Source of the DNA: Citrobacter europaeus | GTDB taxonomy: Bacteria > Pseudomonadota > Gammaproteobacteria > Enterobacterales > Enterobacteriaceae | Length of the DNA: 64,000 nt | NCBI GenBank assembly: GCA_020099315.1 | Contig: CP083650.1 | Location: 248,001-312,000, forward strand | Direction of reading: 5' to 3' | In this document: positions 26,810-36,813 of the stretch, piece by piece | Numbering within the stretch: position 1 is the stretch's first letter | Layout of the letters: each line of letters starts with the position of its first letter | Notes under the pieces: model-generated | Seen by the model: the letters and a program-made list of their open reading frames with translations, nothing else | Database searches by the model: none | What the model was told of the DNA's origin: nothing | Translations under genes and position numbers: made by a program

Positions 26810-27578
26810 GAGTAATTTGTCTGGGAGTAAGGCCAAAGTGACGCTTAAATGTTTTAATGAAATATGAGGATGAATTATATCCGACTTTATAAGCTATGGT
26901 ATTGATATTGTAATCAGACATAGTAAGAAGCTTGAGACTATGCATCATCCGTGCATCGGTAAGAATATTCATAAAAGTAGTACCTTCATTTTCTAGTCGC
27001 TTACGCAAAGATATCTCACTTATAAACATCTCTTCGCTAATCATACTAATCTTCCAGGGCTTGGATAAGTCTTGTGAAATGATATCTAAAACTTTATCGG
27101 TTGTAGTGGGTTTGACTACACAAGAGATTGAACGGATAATATTAATGTCAAATTCCAGAAGAAAATGTAAAACAATTGGTAAAATTAAAGCCATGGTTTC
27201 TTTTGGCTTCGTAATACGAATACCTTCATTAATATATTTTTTTAACCGGTCAAAGAGATAGATATCCTCGGGCACAGTTTCTCTTAAATAAATTTTCTTG
27301 CCAGACATATTTTCAATGCTTTTGATATCAAAAACTTGCAAAAGAAAACCAAATACAAAACGCATGGTGCTGTCATCAAGAGAGATTATTGCTGGAAAAT
27401 TTCCACAAGAAACTCTGACTTTCAGTAACATATTCTTCTCAACAAAAACAAGAGTATTTGGAGGAATTACTATTAATGTATCATCAAAAGATATCTCTAA
27501 TCCCTTGCTTGATGTAAGGAAGAGGAGACAATGGTGAATTCTGATATTATTTAGTTGTATAATTTTTGTGTCGTCCAT
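26796..27578 (-). CDS. AraC-family regulator of the Rns/CfaD/PerA virulence type
   Basis: A 260-residue protein with an N-terminal cupin-like part and a C-terminal double helix-turn-helix (KISMISEEMFISEISLRKRL, then YNINTIAYKVGYNSSSYFIK and RHFGLTPRQ). This order and length fit Rns, AggR, PerA and ToxT-like activators of pili and toxins, often responsive to fatty acids or bicarbonate. The gene is strongly AT-rich and sits 1.2 kb before the Tad operon, divergent from it. It is the best candidate for the pilus activator (inference). Confidence 0.85.
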   Translation of the reverse strand: MDDTKIIQLNNIRIHHCLLFLTSSKGLEISFDDTLIVIPPNTLVFVEKNMLLKVRVSCGNFPAIISLDDSTMRFVFGFLLQVFDIKSIENMSGKKIYLRETVPEDIYLFDRLKKYINEGIRITKPKETMALILPIVLHFLLEFDINIIRSISCVVKPTTTDKVLDIISQDLSKPWKISMISEEMFISEISLRKRLENEGTTFMNILTDARMMHSLKLLTMSDYNINTIAYKVGYNSSSYFIKTFKRHFGLTPRQITPTFQ

Positions 27579-27887
27579 TTACTTAATCCTTGTTTAATGA
27601 CTGAGTATTTAACTTACTGAAATCAAGAGCAATAACGAGATATAAAAATGTAAATAAAGTTTGATTCAGAAGAGATAGGCTCTCCCTATGCCAGAAATAG
27701 ATGTAATGATGATACATAAGAAAAATCACATAAAATTATCGGATAGCGCAATGCAGCCGCGTGCAGCTAATAAAGATACTAAACTGGTAGGATGTCTGGT
27801 TTAAGGTCATACAGAGAGATAAGAGGAAAATTCATTTTTTAGTTATGAACAGTCAGATTTAATCAGACGCAGGTTAAGATAATAAGA
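27579..27887. other. AT-rich gap
   Basis: About 310 bases between the AraC-type gene and the lytic transglycosylase, both on the minus strand. I see no gene or terminator here; it probably holds the AraC-type gene's promoter. Confidence 0.4.
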
Positions 27888-28421
27888 TTAGTTAAAATGT
27901 TCAGATTTTTTTGTGAGATGAATGCTGTTGATGGCAGATGATTTCTTTCTCTTAATAGTTAAATAAATACGCTTAACATCATTTGAGTAAAGAAGCCTGC
28001 GCTGATTTTGAATCTCGTTAATTTTAAAACCGGCATTATATGCACCTACGGCTTGCCATGTCCTGCCGAATTTTCTAAAAGCAATAGCTAAATAATATGC
28101 TCCGGTATAAATGTTAAGGCAACTATCATTCAGAAGCCGGTGAGGTGTAATGCCGTAAGTTTTCAGTTCCTTAAAATGCTGGGAATCGACCTGCATGAGA
28201 CCCGTTCCGTATCCACCATGAGGGTTTTGACCAATTGCATGTTTGTCAAGTCGGGATTCTTTCCACGCTATGGCCAGCAGAAGGTCTGGATCAATTTTGT
28301 AATACCTGCCCGCCCTGACATAACAGCTAGTAGCATGTGCTATATCAGACAAAAAAAAGAAAGCAATAAATACGAAAAAAATAGCAATGTGAAGTTTAAA
28401 AAAAGTTAAAAGACATTTCAT
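27888..28421 (-). CDS. lytic transglycosylase (IagB-like)
   Basis: A 177-residue exported SLT-type muramidase. It has an N-terminal signal peptide (about residues 1-31, ending SDIAHA), then SCYVRAGRYYKIDPDLLLAI. The catalytic Glu is in AWKESRLDKHAIG, followed by GTGLMQVDSQHF and YNAGFKI. Such specialised enzymes open the peptidoglycan for secretion systems and pili. Placed divergently next to the flp gene, it should serve Tad pilus assembly. ATG at 28421 is chosen because the signal peptide starts there; a TTG at 28451 is in frame. Confidence 0.88.
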   Translation of the reverse strand: MKCLLTFFKLHIAIFFVFIAFFFLSDIAHATSCYVRAGRYYKIDPDLLLAIAWKESRLDKHAIGQNPHGGYGTGLMQVDSQHFKELKTYGITPHRLLNDSCLNIYTGAYYLAIAFRKFGRTWQAVGAYNAGFKINEIQNQRRLLYSNDVKRIYLTIKRKKSSAINSIHLTKKSEHFN

Positions 28422-28747
28422 GAAATAGTACTGATTCGGATTATTGGTCAATCGTCTTATTATTTACCTATGCAGTGTAAAAGGAGATGTTTTTATAGAA
28501 AAAACAAAAGTGCAATAAATTTATCAAAATGTCTCAATGGGAGGGGAAATATAAAAAAATATAAATAACGGCTCGTTAACTAGAATCCTGATTGAAAGTA
28601 AGTATATTGTAAATGAAGAGAACAGTAAAACGAGGATGAAAGGCATTCTAGTACAAGATGAACTGAGCGCGAGAAGAAAGAATCGCACAGTTTGTGGCGG
28701 TAGCGTGGTTGTTTAAGTAAATAAGAAAGGAGAGGGAGAAGGAAATT
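28422..28747. other. divergent promoter region of the Tad operon
   Basis: About 326 AT-rich bases between the lytic transglycosylase and flp. It must hold both promoters and probably activator sites, but I can name no exact operator. GAAAGGAGAG (about 28725) and GAAGGAAATT precede the flp start. Confidence 0.45.
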
Positions 28748-29014
28748 ATGTCAGAAAACTTGATGCTAAAAGGATATGTGACTGGCAGGATTATTGCTGA
28801 ATCAATATGCAATAAATGCAAAAAATATCTTCGTACCAACGATGGAGTAACTGCTGTCGAATATGCAATTGTTGTTGCAGGTATAGCTGCTATTGTTCTA
28901 TTCATTTTCGGTGATACAGGGCCTGTAAAGTCGATGTTGAATGATACATTTACAAACCTTGAAACTAAGGTTTCCAGTGCTCTGAACGGTGGCAGTGGTG
29001 GCGGTACACCGTAA
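28748..29014 (+). CDS. flp: Flp-type IVb pilin
   Basis: An 88-residue prepilin. A basic leader of about 33 residues ends in Gly, and the mature part starts VTAVEYAIVVAGIAAIVLF, with the conserved Glu at +5 followed by Tyr, and one hydrophobic helix. The C-terminus is Gly/Ser rich (GGSGGG). The leader is longer than in most Flp pilins. Cleavage is expected by the A24 peptidase encoded at 38773. It is the first gene of the operon and the main pilus subunit. Confidence 0.9.
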   Translation: MSENLMLKGYVTGRIIAESICNKCKKYLRTNDGVTAVEYAIVVAGIAAIVLFIFGDTGPVKSMLNDTFTNLETKVSSALNGGSGGGTP

Positions 29015-29076
29015 GTAAGCTGTCGAGTTGAATTTAGAGTAATATTTATAACGGTTAATTACATGGGATACTGAGG

Positions 29077-29958
29077 ATGAAACGGAAGTTTGTCATAATA
29101 TATATATTGATGATTGTTGTTGGCGTAATTGGCTTATTTAGCTTCAGCAATGACTCAGTTAAGGAAGCTGGTTCCGAAGTTCCCATGAACGAGCAAGCAG
29201 TATCAGTTGAAGTTAAAAAAGCAGTGGCAACTCATGATCTTCCCAAGGGGAAGATCATCGATAAAAATGATTATAAAATTGAAATAACAAAAGTCAGTAA
29301 AGCTGATGCTGAAAAATATAAAAATGAAAATACAGAAAAGTTTATTGGTTGGGCTGTAAAAAATGTAGTATCGGAAGGTGAGGCATTAAGCATATCTTCT
29401 GGTGATCTAGCTCGTCCTGAAACACAAGAGTTTTACGAGTTATTTACAATACCAGGTAATATAATATATACGTTTACCTTAGGGAAATCAGATAGCTTTT
29501 TGCTTGATAATGTAAAGGCAGGAAGTGGAATTGATGTGTATTTGATATACGGTTTCGAGCAACGAGGTGACATTTCTCAGGAACAAATTATGTCACCTCC
29601 ATCATCAGTAATGAGGCGAGGTTTAAAACGAATTATTCAGAATAAAAAAGTTCTGGGTATCCATAGAGCAGATAAGCAGAAGAAAAATGGAATAGAAAAC
29701 GTTGCAGATGGAAGCCAGATCGTTGTTGAACTGAATGAACAAGATATTAAACTTCTAAAGGCATTAGAATTAAATACACATCTAATACTCTTACCAGCAA
29801 GTGATAAGGAAATTACCAATGATAACATCAATATTGATGACTACCTGCCTGTTTATGAGGGGAGTCCGCTTGAAAATCAATACTCATTACCAGAAGTTCC
29901 GATAGACGATATGCATAATAAAACAACAGGTAGTGGTGTGAATGAGTTAAGAGGCTAG
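29077..29958 (+). CDS. cpaB: CpaB/RcpC pilus assembly protein
   Basis: A 293-residue protein with an N-terminal membrane anchor (FVIIYILMIVVGVIGLFSF) and a SAF domain (about residues 45-110: VATHDLPKGKIIDKNDYKIE ... VVSEGEALS). It is the standard partner of the secretin in Tad systems and is thought to shape or gate the outer-membrane channel from the periplasm. It sits in the usual place between flp and the secretin. Confidence 0.88.
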   Translation: MKRKFVIIYILMIVVGVIGLFSFSNDSVKEAGSEVPMNEQAVSVEVKKAVATHDLPKGKIIDKNDYKIEITKVSKADAEKYKNENTEKFIGWAVKNVVSEGEALSISSGDLARPETQEFYELFTIPGNIIYTFTLGKSDSFLLDNVKAGSGIDVYLIYGFEQRGDISQEQIMSPPSSVMRRGLKRIIQNKKVLGIHRADKQKKNGIENVADGSQIVVELNEQDIKLLKALELNTHLILLPASDKEITNDNINIDDYLPVYEGSPLENQYSLPEVPIDDMHNKTTGSGVNELRG

Positions 29959-30026
29959 GAATAAGCATATCACTCCAAAAAATTTTATGGTTATCTGATG
30001 TATATCCAGTTTAAAGGAAATAATAT

Positions 30027-31418
30027 ATGTGGACCAAATTGTTCTATGTCGTCCTGATGATGGGAATTTCTGCAGCAAGTTATGCGGAACAGCTCTATTT
30101 GAAACCAGGGAGCTCGAAGCAAATCAATACAAGGGAAAATATAAAAACAGTTTTTATTTCATCCCCTGACATTGCCGATTATAAAGTGATCAGCAAAAAA
30201 TCAGTAGTTCTCTATGGCAAAAAAAATGGTATGGCCGAAATATCAGTCTATAACGGCTCTTCTAAAGTAATTTATAATGCCAATCTGAGTGTGGACCCAT
30301 TCTTGCCTGATCTATCAGCAAGAATTAAGCAGCAGTATCCGAAGAGCGATGTTTCGATAAAGAGATATAATGACAATAATGGAAAGTCATCATATCTCCT
30401 TACTGGCATGGCAGAAAGTGAGGAAATTAAGGACAGCATTTACCAGATGGTTGGTAGCCTTGTTGGTACTACCCCTACAGAAGTAAAAATTAAAGCTGAG
30501 ATGGAAATGGCGGTAAATAGTGATGGTATACCATTTGCCAGCTATAAAAGGTACGACAATATAATCAATAAAATTGAGTTGCCATCTTCAAATCAGGTAA
30601 ATGTCAAATTAACAGTCGTAGAAGTAAGTAAAGAATTTACAGATAATTTAGGTATTGAATGGAGTAGTCTGACTTTAGATAGCATGCTTAAGAGTAACAG
30701 TTATACAGCAAATTCACCGGGAACATTTAATCTATTAGGATTCAAACATGGCTTTGATGCACGAAATATTAGCACTTTAATCAATGCCGTACAAAATGAT
30801 AATATTGCAAGAGTGCTTGCACAGCCAAATTTAACAGTTCTATCAGGTGAATCTGCTAATTTTCTTGTTGGAGGTGAAATTCCAATTTTAATGCAGGACA
30901 GAGATTCAACAACTGTAACTTATAAAGAGTATGGCATACGACTGAATATAGCAGCTAAAGTGGAACGGAAGAATAAGATTAAACTATTTATTTCTAATGA
31001 GGTTAGTAGCGTCACTGGGACATACGGATATAATAATTACCAGATTCCGACATTAAAAACGCGAAAATCAAATTCTACAATAGAATTAGCGGATGGTGAT
31101 AGCTTTGCTATTGGGGGCCTGCTTAATGAAGCAGATAAAGAAGCATTGACACAGGTACCTTTTATTGGGGACATCCCTATATTAGGCGCTTTAGGAAGAA
31201 GAACAAGTACTGAGCGTACCAAGACAGAGTTGGTTGTTTTTGCAACAGTGAATTTAGTAAAACCGGTTTCTTCATCACAAAGGATTGAGATTCCATCTTT
31301 TCAGAGAACATCTTCATCAAAGTTATTTTTTAATGTTGGTGTTAACGATAAGGACCGAGATAACAGGTTGGAGAATGAGGTTGTTACTTTCCTGGATAAG
31401 GTTGGATTCACGAGATAG
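30027..31418 (+). CDS. cpaC: CpaC/RcpA outer-membrane secretin
   Basis: A 463-residue protein with a signal peptide (LFYVVLMMGISAASYAE). The N-terminal pilus domain covers about 20-100 (LYLKPGSSKQINT, VFISSPDIADYKVI), a BON-like part follows, and the secretin domain spans about 230-420 (VKLTVVEVSKEFTDNLGIEW, ESANFLVGGEIPI, LADGDSFAIGGLL, PFIGDIPILGALG). It forms the outer-membrane pore for the Flp pilus. Confidence 0.92.
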   Translation: MWTKLFYVVLMMGISAASYAEQLYLKPGSSKQINTRENIKTVFISSPDIADYKVISKKSVVLYGKKNGMAEISVYNGSSKVIYNANLSVDPFLPDLSARIKQQYPKSDVSIKRYNDNNGKSSYLLTGMAESEEIKDSIYQMVGSLVGTTPTEVKIKAEMEMAVNSDGIPFASYKRYDNIINKIELPSSNQVNVKLTVVEVSKEFTDNLGIEWSSLTLDSMLKSNSYTANSPGTFNLLGFKHGFDARNISTLINAVQNDNIARVLAQPNLTVLSGESANFLVGGEIPILMQDRDSTTVTYKEYGIRLNIAAKVERKNKIKLFISNEVSSVTGTYGYNNYQIPTLKTRKSNSTIELADGDSFAIGGLLNEADKEALTQVPFIGDIPILGALGRRTSTERTKTELVVFATVNLVKPVSSSQRIEIPSFQRTSSSKLFFNVGVNDKDRDNRLENEVVTFLDKVGFTR

Positions 31419-31427
31419 AGAATACAA

Positions 31428-32570
31428 ATGAAATTGTTCCGTAGTGATAATGAAACTGAAAATAGTGATCTTGAAGCGAAGATTATTCGGGATAAGAATA
31501 AAGTTGTTGTAATTTCCACAAATTCATCAATTCAGAGTGAAATTTGTAGCATTTTGAAGATGCATAATATCGGAAAGGCCGTTTCCAAGAAACAATACAT
31601 AAACGAATTTCGTGAAGATGAGACTACAAGAGATGCCGGCTGGTATATAGTTGACATTGAAAGTGAGAAAGATTTATCGATAATTAACGACATCATCGTC
31701 ATGGGAATACCAAATGACGTAATGTATGTTCTCATCGGTGATACCGATTCAATTACTTTCTCTTCAGAGTTATTGAAGTTTGGTGCAAGATACCTGTATA
31801 AAAATACACAACTAGGTTCTGTAGCTGATATCATTCTTAACTCAAAAGGGAAGTCAGTAGACAGAATGTCGTTATACGTCAGTATATTAGGTTGCAAAGG
31901 AGGGTGTGGTAATACCACTATCGCCAGTGGTTTATTTTCTTCGATAGATAAGTTTATTAGTGCACCTGTATTATATATACAAGGAGGTAGCGGAAGTCGA
32001 GACCTTGATTTAATATCGAGTGAAAATTTGGGGGTCAGTATACAAGAGGCTAAAATACAGAAAACTAGTTCCACAAAGTCAGTGAAGATAGACAGTGAAG
32101 TGGTTCGCTTTGATTATGATAATCCAGTGTATCAGCAATATAATATAAATATTTTTGACCATAATATCTCACGTGCTTCGCCTGAAGAACTTGAGATTGT
32201 CTTTAACAGGACTAATGTTTTAGTATTGATAGTTGGCAATAACTTCTCATCATTCAGAACAGCCAAGAAAATAATAGATGAATATAAAAAATTTGAGTTG
32301 AGAACTAAGAGTAGACCCAAAAGAATTATAATATGTGTCAATGAATACACAGTTAGAACAAGTCGTGATAAATTTTCGAGAGAAGATATTGAGGATTTCC
32401 TGGAAAGGAAAGTTGATATGTATCTTCCCCATATTAATTCTGATAAAAGAGCTAAAGAATTTAATGAAGAATTAAACACTCTTAATTCACTGATTTTTGC
32501 GAAAGAATTAAAAGATAAAGAGTCAAGAAAAGGATTATTTTCTTGGTTTAAAATTCTATCTAAAAGCTGA
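31428..32570 (+). CDS. tadZ: TadZ/CpaE localisation ATPase
   Basis: A 380-residue protein: a receiver-like N-terminal domain (about 20-135) and a ParA/MinD-like domain from about 145. The deviant Walker A reads GCKGGCGNTTIASG, with Asn where a Lys is canonical; TadZ proteins often have atypical Walker A motifs. LVLIVGNNFS and IIICVNEY are later strand motifs. TadZ marks the pole or assembly site for the Tad machine. The adjacent Ras-like GTPase module may act on or with it (inference). Confidence 0.85.
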   Translation: MKLFRSDNETENSDLEAKIIRDKNKVVVISTNSSIQSEICSILKMHNIGKAVSKKQYINEFREDETTRDAGWYIVDIESEKDLSIINDIIVMGIPNDVMYVLIGDTDSITFSSELLKFGARYLYKNTQLGSVADIILNSKGKSVDRMSLYVSILGCKGGCGNTTIASGLFSSIDKFISAPVLYIQGGSGSRDLDLISSENLGVSIQEAKIQKTSSTKSVKIDSEVVRFDYDNPVYQQYNINIFDHNISRASPEELEIVFNRTNVLVLIVGNNFSSFRTAKKIIDEYKKFELRTKSRPKRIIICVNEYTVRTSRDKFSREDIEDFLERKVDMYLPHINSDKRAKEFNEELNTLNSLIFAKELKDKESRKGLFSWFKILSKS

Positions 32571-32583
32571 GCCTGAGCATTAA

Positions 32584-33882
32584 ATGGACTTCAACGAAAC
32601 ATACGATATTGATGTTTTAAGATTCTTCAGAGAAAGTATTTTTAGACGTCTGGATCTTGATAAGATCGATGCTGTTAAAAATGACAGAACTGAACTGGAA
32701 GAGGAAGTTAGTAACGTCCTGCAGCTGGTTTCGCTTGATAATGGTCAGTTTATATCAAATCAAGTCCAGCAAAATATAATCAAAATGGTTTGTGATGAGA
32801 TCTCTGGTTATGGCCCATTAAATGATCTCATGGAAGATGATTCCATCAGTGATATTCTGATAAATGGACCCAACCAGGTCTATGTAGAAATTGGTGGAAG
32901 ACTTGAAAAATCGAATAAATATTTTCTTGGCAATCAGCAGCTTACTGATATTGCCAGAAGGCTTGTATCAAAAGTTGGACGTAGAATCGATGATTCACAA
33001 CCCCTCGTTGATGCGCGCTTGCCCGATGGGAGCCGATTAAATGTAGTTATCGCTCCTGTGGCTTTGGACGGCACCAGTATGTCCATTCGTAAATTTGGCA
33101 AGGGAAAAAAAACCTTAGGTGATTTAATCAGCTTTGGTAGCATCGATGAGTTAATAGCTAATTTTCTTGTCATTGCAGCCAGTTGTAAAATTAATATCAT
33201 TATTTCAGGTGGAACAGGCTCAGGTAAAACAACTCTTCTAAATGCACTTTCACAATATATTAATGATTACGAACGGATTGTAACTTTGGAAGATGCGGCT
33301 GAATTAAAACTGATTAAACCGCATGTTGTAAGACTGGAAACTAGAATGGCTGGTTCCGAGAACCAAGGCGTGGTTTCAATGCGGTCATTAGTAATCAACT
33401 CTTTGCGTATGCGACCTGACCGGGTCATAGTTGGTGAGTGCCGTGGTGAAGAAGCATTCGAAATGTTGCAGGCAATGAATACCGGGCATGATGGCTCGAT
33501 GTCGACGCTTCATGCCAATACGCCGAGAGATGCGTTGTCCAGACTTGAGAGCATGGTAATGATGGCTAGTGCAACATTGCCTCTAATGGCGATCAGAAGG
33601 AATATTGCATCAGCGATCCATCTAATAATTCAGGTATCAAGAATGCCAGATGGCTCGCGTAAAGTAATGAATATTACAGAGGTAATGGGTATGGAAGGAG
33701 AGAATATTATTCTCCAGGATATTTTTACCTTTGAGCCTGCAGCAGAACGTGATGAACATGGTAAAATTCAAGGTGAATTTGTATTTCATGGTCTTTTAAA
33801 ACGTTCGGTTGTATATCGACAGAGTATAGTTTACGGATTAACTGATACGCTGGTTGAATTATTTGGTGGGCGGATATTATGA
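32584..33882 (+). CDS. tadA: TadA/CpaF assembly ATPase
   Basis: A 432-residue secretion ATPase of the VirB11/GspE superfamily. Walker A GGTGSGKTTLLNAL lies near residue 210. The Asp box/Walker B region includes LRMRPDRVIVGECRGEEAFE and the His box SMSTLHANTPRDALSRLE. The N-terminal domain contains ISDILINGPNQVYVE. It powers Flp pilus extension, and possibly retraction, at the inner membrane. Its stop overlaps the tadB start (ATGA). Confidence 0.95.
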   Translation: MDFNETYDIDVLRFFRESIFRRLDLDKIDAVKNDRTELEEEVSNVLQLVSLDNGQFISNQVQQNIIKMVCDEISGYGPLNDLMEDDSISDILINGPNQVYVEIGGRLEKSNKYFLGNQQLTDIARRLVSKVGRRIDDSQPLVDARLPDGSRLNVVIAPVALDGTSMSIRKFGKGKKTLGDLISFGSIDELIANFLVIAASCKINIIISGGTGSGKTTLLNALSQYINDYERIVTLEDAAELKLIKPHVVRLETRMAGSENQGVVSMRSLVINSLRMRPDRVIVGECRGEEAFEMLQAMNTGHDGSMSTLHANTPRDALSRLESMVMMASATLPLMAIRRNIASAIHLIIQVSRMPDGSRKVMNITEVMGMEGENIILQDIFTFEPAAERDEHGKIQGEFVFHGLLKRSVVYRQSIVYGLTDTLVELFGGRIL

Positions 33883-34787
33883 AATATTTATTCCTGATGC
33901 TTATTATACTTGGTTTAATCAATATATTCGCATTTTATATCTATTTGAAAAAAGTTGAGAAAATAAAGACTGAAAAGTCACACCGAAATATATTCATAAA
34001 CAAAAATAGCAAGAGCATATACATTGTACTGATAGATAGGGTTTTATTTATATTTTCTGAATATAAACGAAGAGTCAGTTCTATTATAAGAGGCGCAAAA
34101 TTAAATATAGCAGTACCATATTTATTAGCGTTTTGCATAGGAATGTTTATAAATACAGAATATATTAAATTTAACAAGTTTGTAGTGGCGATTATTTTAA
34201 TTGTATTTCTCCTTGTTGTTTTTTATAAAAAAGGGCAAAAAAAGTTAAGAGAAGAATTTGAGGATGGGTTTTCGGAAGCGCTTACTATCATAAATAGTTC
34301 GCTTAGTTCAGGTAATACAATATTGTATGGTATAGAAAAATGTGGCCAAAAAATTTCTGGAATTGTGGGTGAGGAATTTAAGATGATGTCACGACGTCTC
34401 AGTATTGGTGAAGAACCACAACAGATATTTCTAGATTCTTATGAACATTTACCATACCGCGAATATTATTTCTTTATACTTGCTGTGCTACTTAATATTA
34501 ATGGAGGGGGACAAGTGAAAGAAGTCATGTCACGACTTAGTAAATTAATTACGGATAGCAAAGTAATGGAGAGAAAAAAATATGCTATGACTGCGGAGGC
34601 TCGTATGTCAGTCAAAGTTCTGGCTTGTATACCTGTAGGTTTTACTTTCATTCTTAAAATATTAAGTCCGGAAAATTTCGAAATATTAATTAATCATCCA
34701 ACAGGACAGCTGATTTTATATTATGCAATAGCAAGTGTTTTGTTCGGACTTTTCATTGTCTGGAATATGATGAATAAAGCTGTCTGA
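33879..34787 (+). CDS. tadB: TadB inner-membrane platform protein
   Basis: A 302-residue T2SSF-type protein with several membrane helices: one at the N-terminus, a pair around 75-120, and a pair near 245-300. The cytoplasmic T2SSF core (about 125-245) includes FEDGFSEALTIINSSLSSG and LLNINGGGQVKEVMSRL. With TadC it forms the inner-membrane platform above the TadA ring. It overlaps tadA by 4 bases. Confidence 0.9.
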   Translation: MKYLFLMLIILGLINIFAFYIYLKKVEKIKTEKSHRNIFINKNSKSIYIVLIDRVLFIFSEYKRRVSSIIRGAKLNIAVPYLLAFCIGMFINTEYIKFNKFVVAIILIVFLLVVFYKKGQKKLREEFEDGFSEALTIINSSLSSGNTILYGIEKCGQKISGIVGEEFKMMSRRLSIGEEPQQIFLDSYEHLPYREYYFFILAVLLNINGGGQVKEVMSRLSKLITDSKVMERKKYAMTAEARMSVKVLACIPVGFTFILKILSPENFEILINHPTGQLILYYAIASVLFGLFIVWNMMNKAV

Positions 34788-34794
34788 GGTATCT

Positions 34795-35640
34795 ATGTAT
34801 ACAATGATTATGTGCGGCTTCGTTATTATTGGGGTTATGCTACTTATACATAGATTACGAAATGATATTCGACAGAATATTATCAAGGAAAAATTATCTG
34901 GTGCTAAAGCCAAGAGTAAAACGAGTCAAGAAAATCCTGAGCCGGTATTAATTAAGATTCAAAAACGAACCAGTAAAGCTATTACTGCAATTGATTTTTT
35001 TGAAGAACAGTCTTTTTTAAAAATTGCTCTTGTTGTTTTAATTAATACTATCGCTGTTTTAATTCACTATTTTGGCATATTTAATTTTTCTTTTAAGACA
35101 GGAGTCCTTTTATGCACATTTTCAATATTTATGGTGATTCTAGTCCCTGCGCAGGTTAAAAAGAAAATATCTTCTCAAAAAACTAAAAAAGTCAATATAG
35201 ATCTGCCCTATGCTATTGATATTATGGCAATATGTGTAAGGTCTGGTATGACTATTGAAAGTTCATTCAATTACATAGCTAAGAATATCACTAATATTAA
35301 CCCTGATATCGCTATTTTATTTGAACGTACGGCCCTGAAAACAGAAGTCAACGGCATCTCGCAGGCTCTCGATCAACTGTATGAGGAGGTCCCAAGTACA
35401 GAGATTCGTATGTTTTGTTCTACCTTACAGCAAAGTGTTTCGTTTGGTTCGTCGATCTATCCCGTACTTGTTGAACTGTCGAAGGAAATAAGGGAGATGC
35501 AATTGATTGCTGTTGAAGAAAAGGTTGCAAGTTTATCAGCGAAAATGTCTGCACCAATGATTTTATTTATTATGTTTCCTATTCTTGCAATTGTGGCTGG
35601 CCCTGGGTTTATTAGGATGTTATCTATATGGTCAAATTAA
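34795..35640 (+). CDS. tadC: TadC inner-membrane platform protein
   Basis: A 281-residue paralogue of TadB with membrane helices at the N-terminus, around 77-115 and at the C-terminus, and a T2SSF domain (NIDLPYAIDIMAICVRSGMT, LQQSVSFGSSIYPVLVELS). It starts 7 bases after tadB and overlaps tadD by 13 bases, which indicates one transcription unit. Confidence 0.9.
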   Translation: MYTMIMCGFVIIGVMLLIHRLRNDIRQNIIKEKLSGAKAKSKTSQENPEPVLIKIQKRTSKAITAIDFFEEQSFLKIALVVLINTIAVLIHYFGIFNFSFKTGVLLCTFSIFMVILVPAQVKKKISSQKTKKVNIDLPYAIDIMAICVRSGMTIESSFNYIAKNITNINPDIAILFERTALKTEVNGISQALDQLYEEVPSTEIRMFCSTLQQSVSFGSSIYPVLVELSKEIREMQLIAVEEKVASLSAKMSAPMILFIMFPILAIVAGPGFIRMLSIWSN

Positions 35641-36800
35641 TTATAAGTTTATGTTTTGTTTTTTTACTTGCGGCATGTAGTACAAATAAGGGATTGAATA
35701 ATGATGATAAGGAATATATTCTAACAAAAGTAAACAATTATCAGGGGCTAATTCAGTTTTATCGTGAACAATTAAGTAAAAAAGATACCGCTGAAGTAAG
35801 ATTTAAACTTTGTGAAATTTATAATAAGGTAAATGATATACCTTCTTCTCAAAGCTGCCTTCGCGAGTTGCTTAATAATTCACCCACTGATAAGTCCTAC
35901 TTGTTAGCTGCCAAAAATTATCTCATTCTTGAAGATGATGATAGTGCATTAGTAATGGTAAAAAAGGCACTTGAAAAAGAACCAAATAATGGAGGCGCTT
36001 ATAATGTCAGAGGAGAAATTCTTGCCAGAAAAGGTGAATATGAAGAAGCAAAGAAGGATTTTGAAAAAGCCAGGTCACTATTTATAGCAGAAGAAATTGT
36101 CAATAATAATCTAGCTATGCTTGCTATTTTAGAGGAAGATTATTCATTGGCATATTCATATTTGATGCCTTTATATTCGCGAGGTTATAATTCTCCAGAA
36201 ATAGTACATAACTTAATTTTTGTGCTAATTAAAAAGGGAGACTATGTTACAGCTGATTCTCTGATCCGCCAGAATTCCCTTGATGATACGACGGGGGCAT
36301 TGGCTTCCAGACTGGCAAATATTAACCCAGTATTGAAATCTCACTCAGAGCAAGCTCTTAAAAGTGATGCAAGACAAGCAAGTAAAGATACGGATATTAA
36401 ACCGATGCCAATAAAGAAAGATAGTCAATTGTCAAGTTCAAATTTATCAGGTTATACTGACAATGAAATCACTAATATTCTAATTGGAGATCATGGTAAA
36501 TTCGTTCGTTTTGTTTTTATAAGCCCGCAGCCACTTAAAGGTATAGCTAATCAAGGGAAGAAAGATAATCATGTTTCATTAATAATTAATGATGTAAAAG
36601 ATAATAAAGTAATTGATAGAGCCATTGGTGATATAAGAAAATTCACGAGGTCTGTAAATGCTATTTCTGTGAAGGAAGTCGGTGGTTCACTAGATTTAAG
36701 CTTTGATACAACACGTCAAATTAAAAGAGTACGTGTATATAATTCAGCGTTATCTAAAGTTTCTACCAATAAATTGGTGTTTGATATAATTTATAATTGA
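35628..36800 (+). CDS. tadD: TadD-like TPR lipoprotein with a C-terminal extension
   Basis: A 390-residue predicted lipoprotein (signal LIISLCFVFLLAAC with Cys at the lipobox). Tetratricopeptide-type repeats cover about residues 35-215 (AKNYLILEDDDSALVMVKKA, AYNVRGEILARKGEYEEAKK). Many TadD proteins stop at about 250 residues. Here a Ser/Lys-rich linker (about 225-275) leads to a further domain of about 110 residues (VRFVFISPQPLKGIANQGKK ... LVFDIIYN), possibly a beta-rich AMIN-like domain. TadD assists secretin assembly. Confidence 0.85.
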   Translation: MVKLIISLCFVFLLAACSTNKGLNNDDKEYILTKVNNYQGLIQFYREQLSKKDTAEVRFKLCEIYNKVNDIPSSQSCLRELLNNSPTDKSYLLAAKNYLILEDDDSALVMVKKALEKEPNNGGAYNVRGEILARKGEYEEAKKDFEKARSLFIAEEIVNNNLAMLAILEEDYSLAYSYLMPLYSRGYNSPEIVHNLIFVLIKKGDYVTADSLIRQNSLDDTTGALASRLANINPVLKSHSEQALKSDARQASKDTDIKPMPIKKDSQLSSSNLSGYTDNEITNILIGDHGKFVRFVFISPQPLKGIANQGKKDNHVSLIINDVKDNKVIDRAIGDIRKFTRSVNAISVKEVGGSLDLSFDTTRQIKRVRVYNSALSKVSTNKLVFDIIYN

Positions 36801-36813
36801 AAGGAGTTACAAA

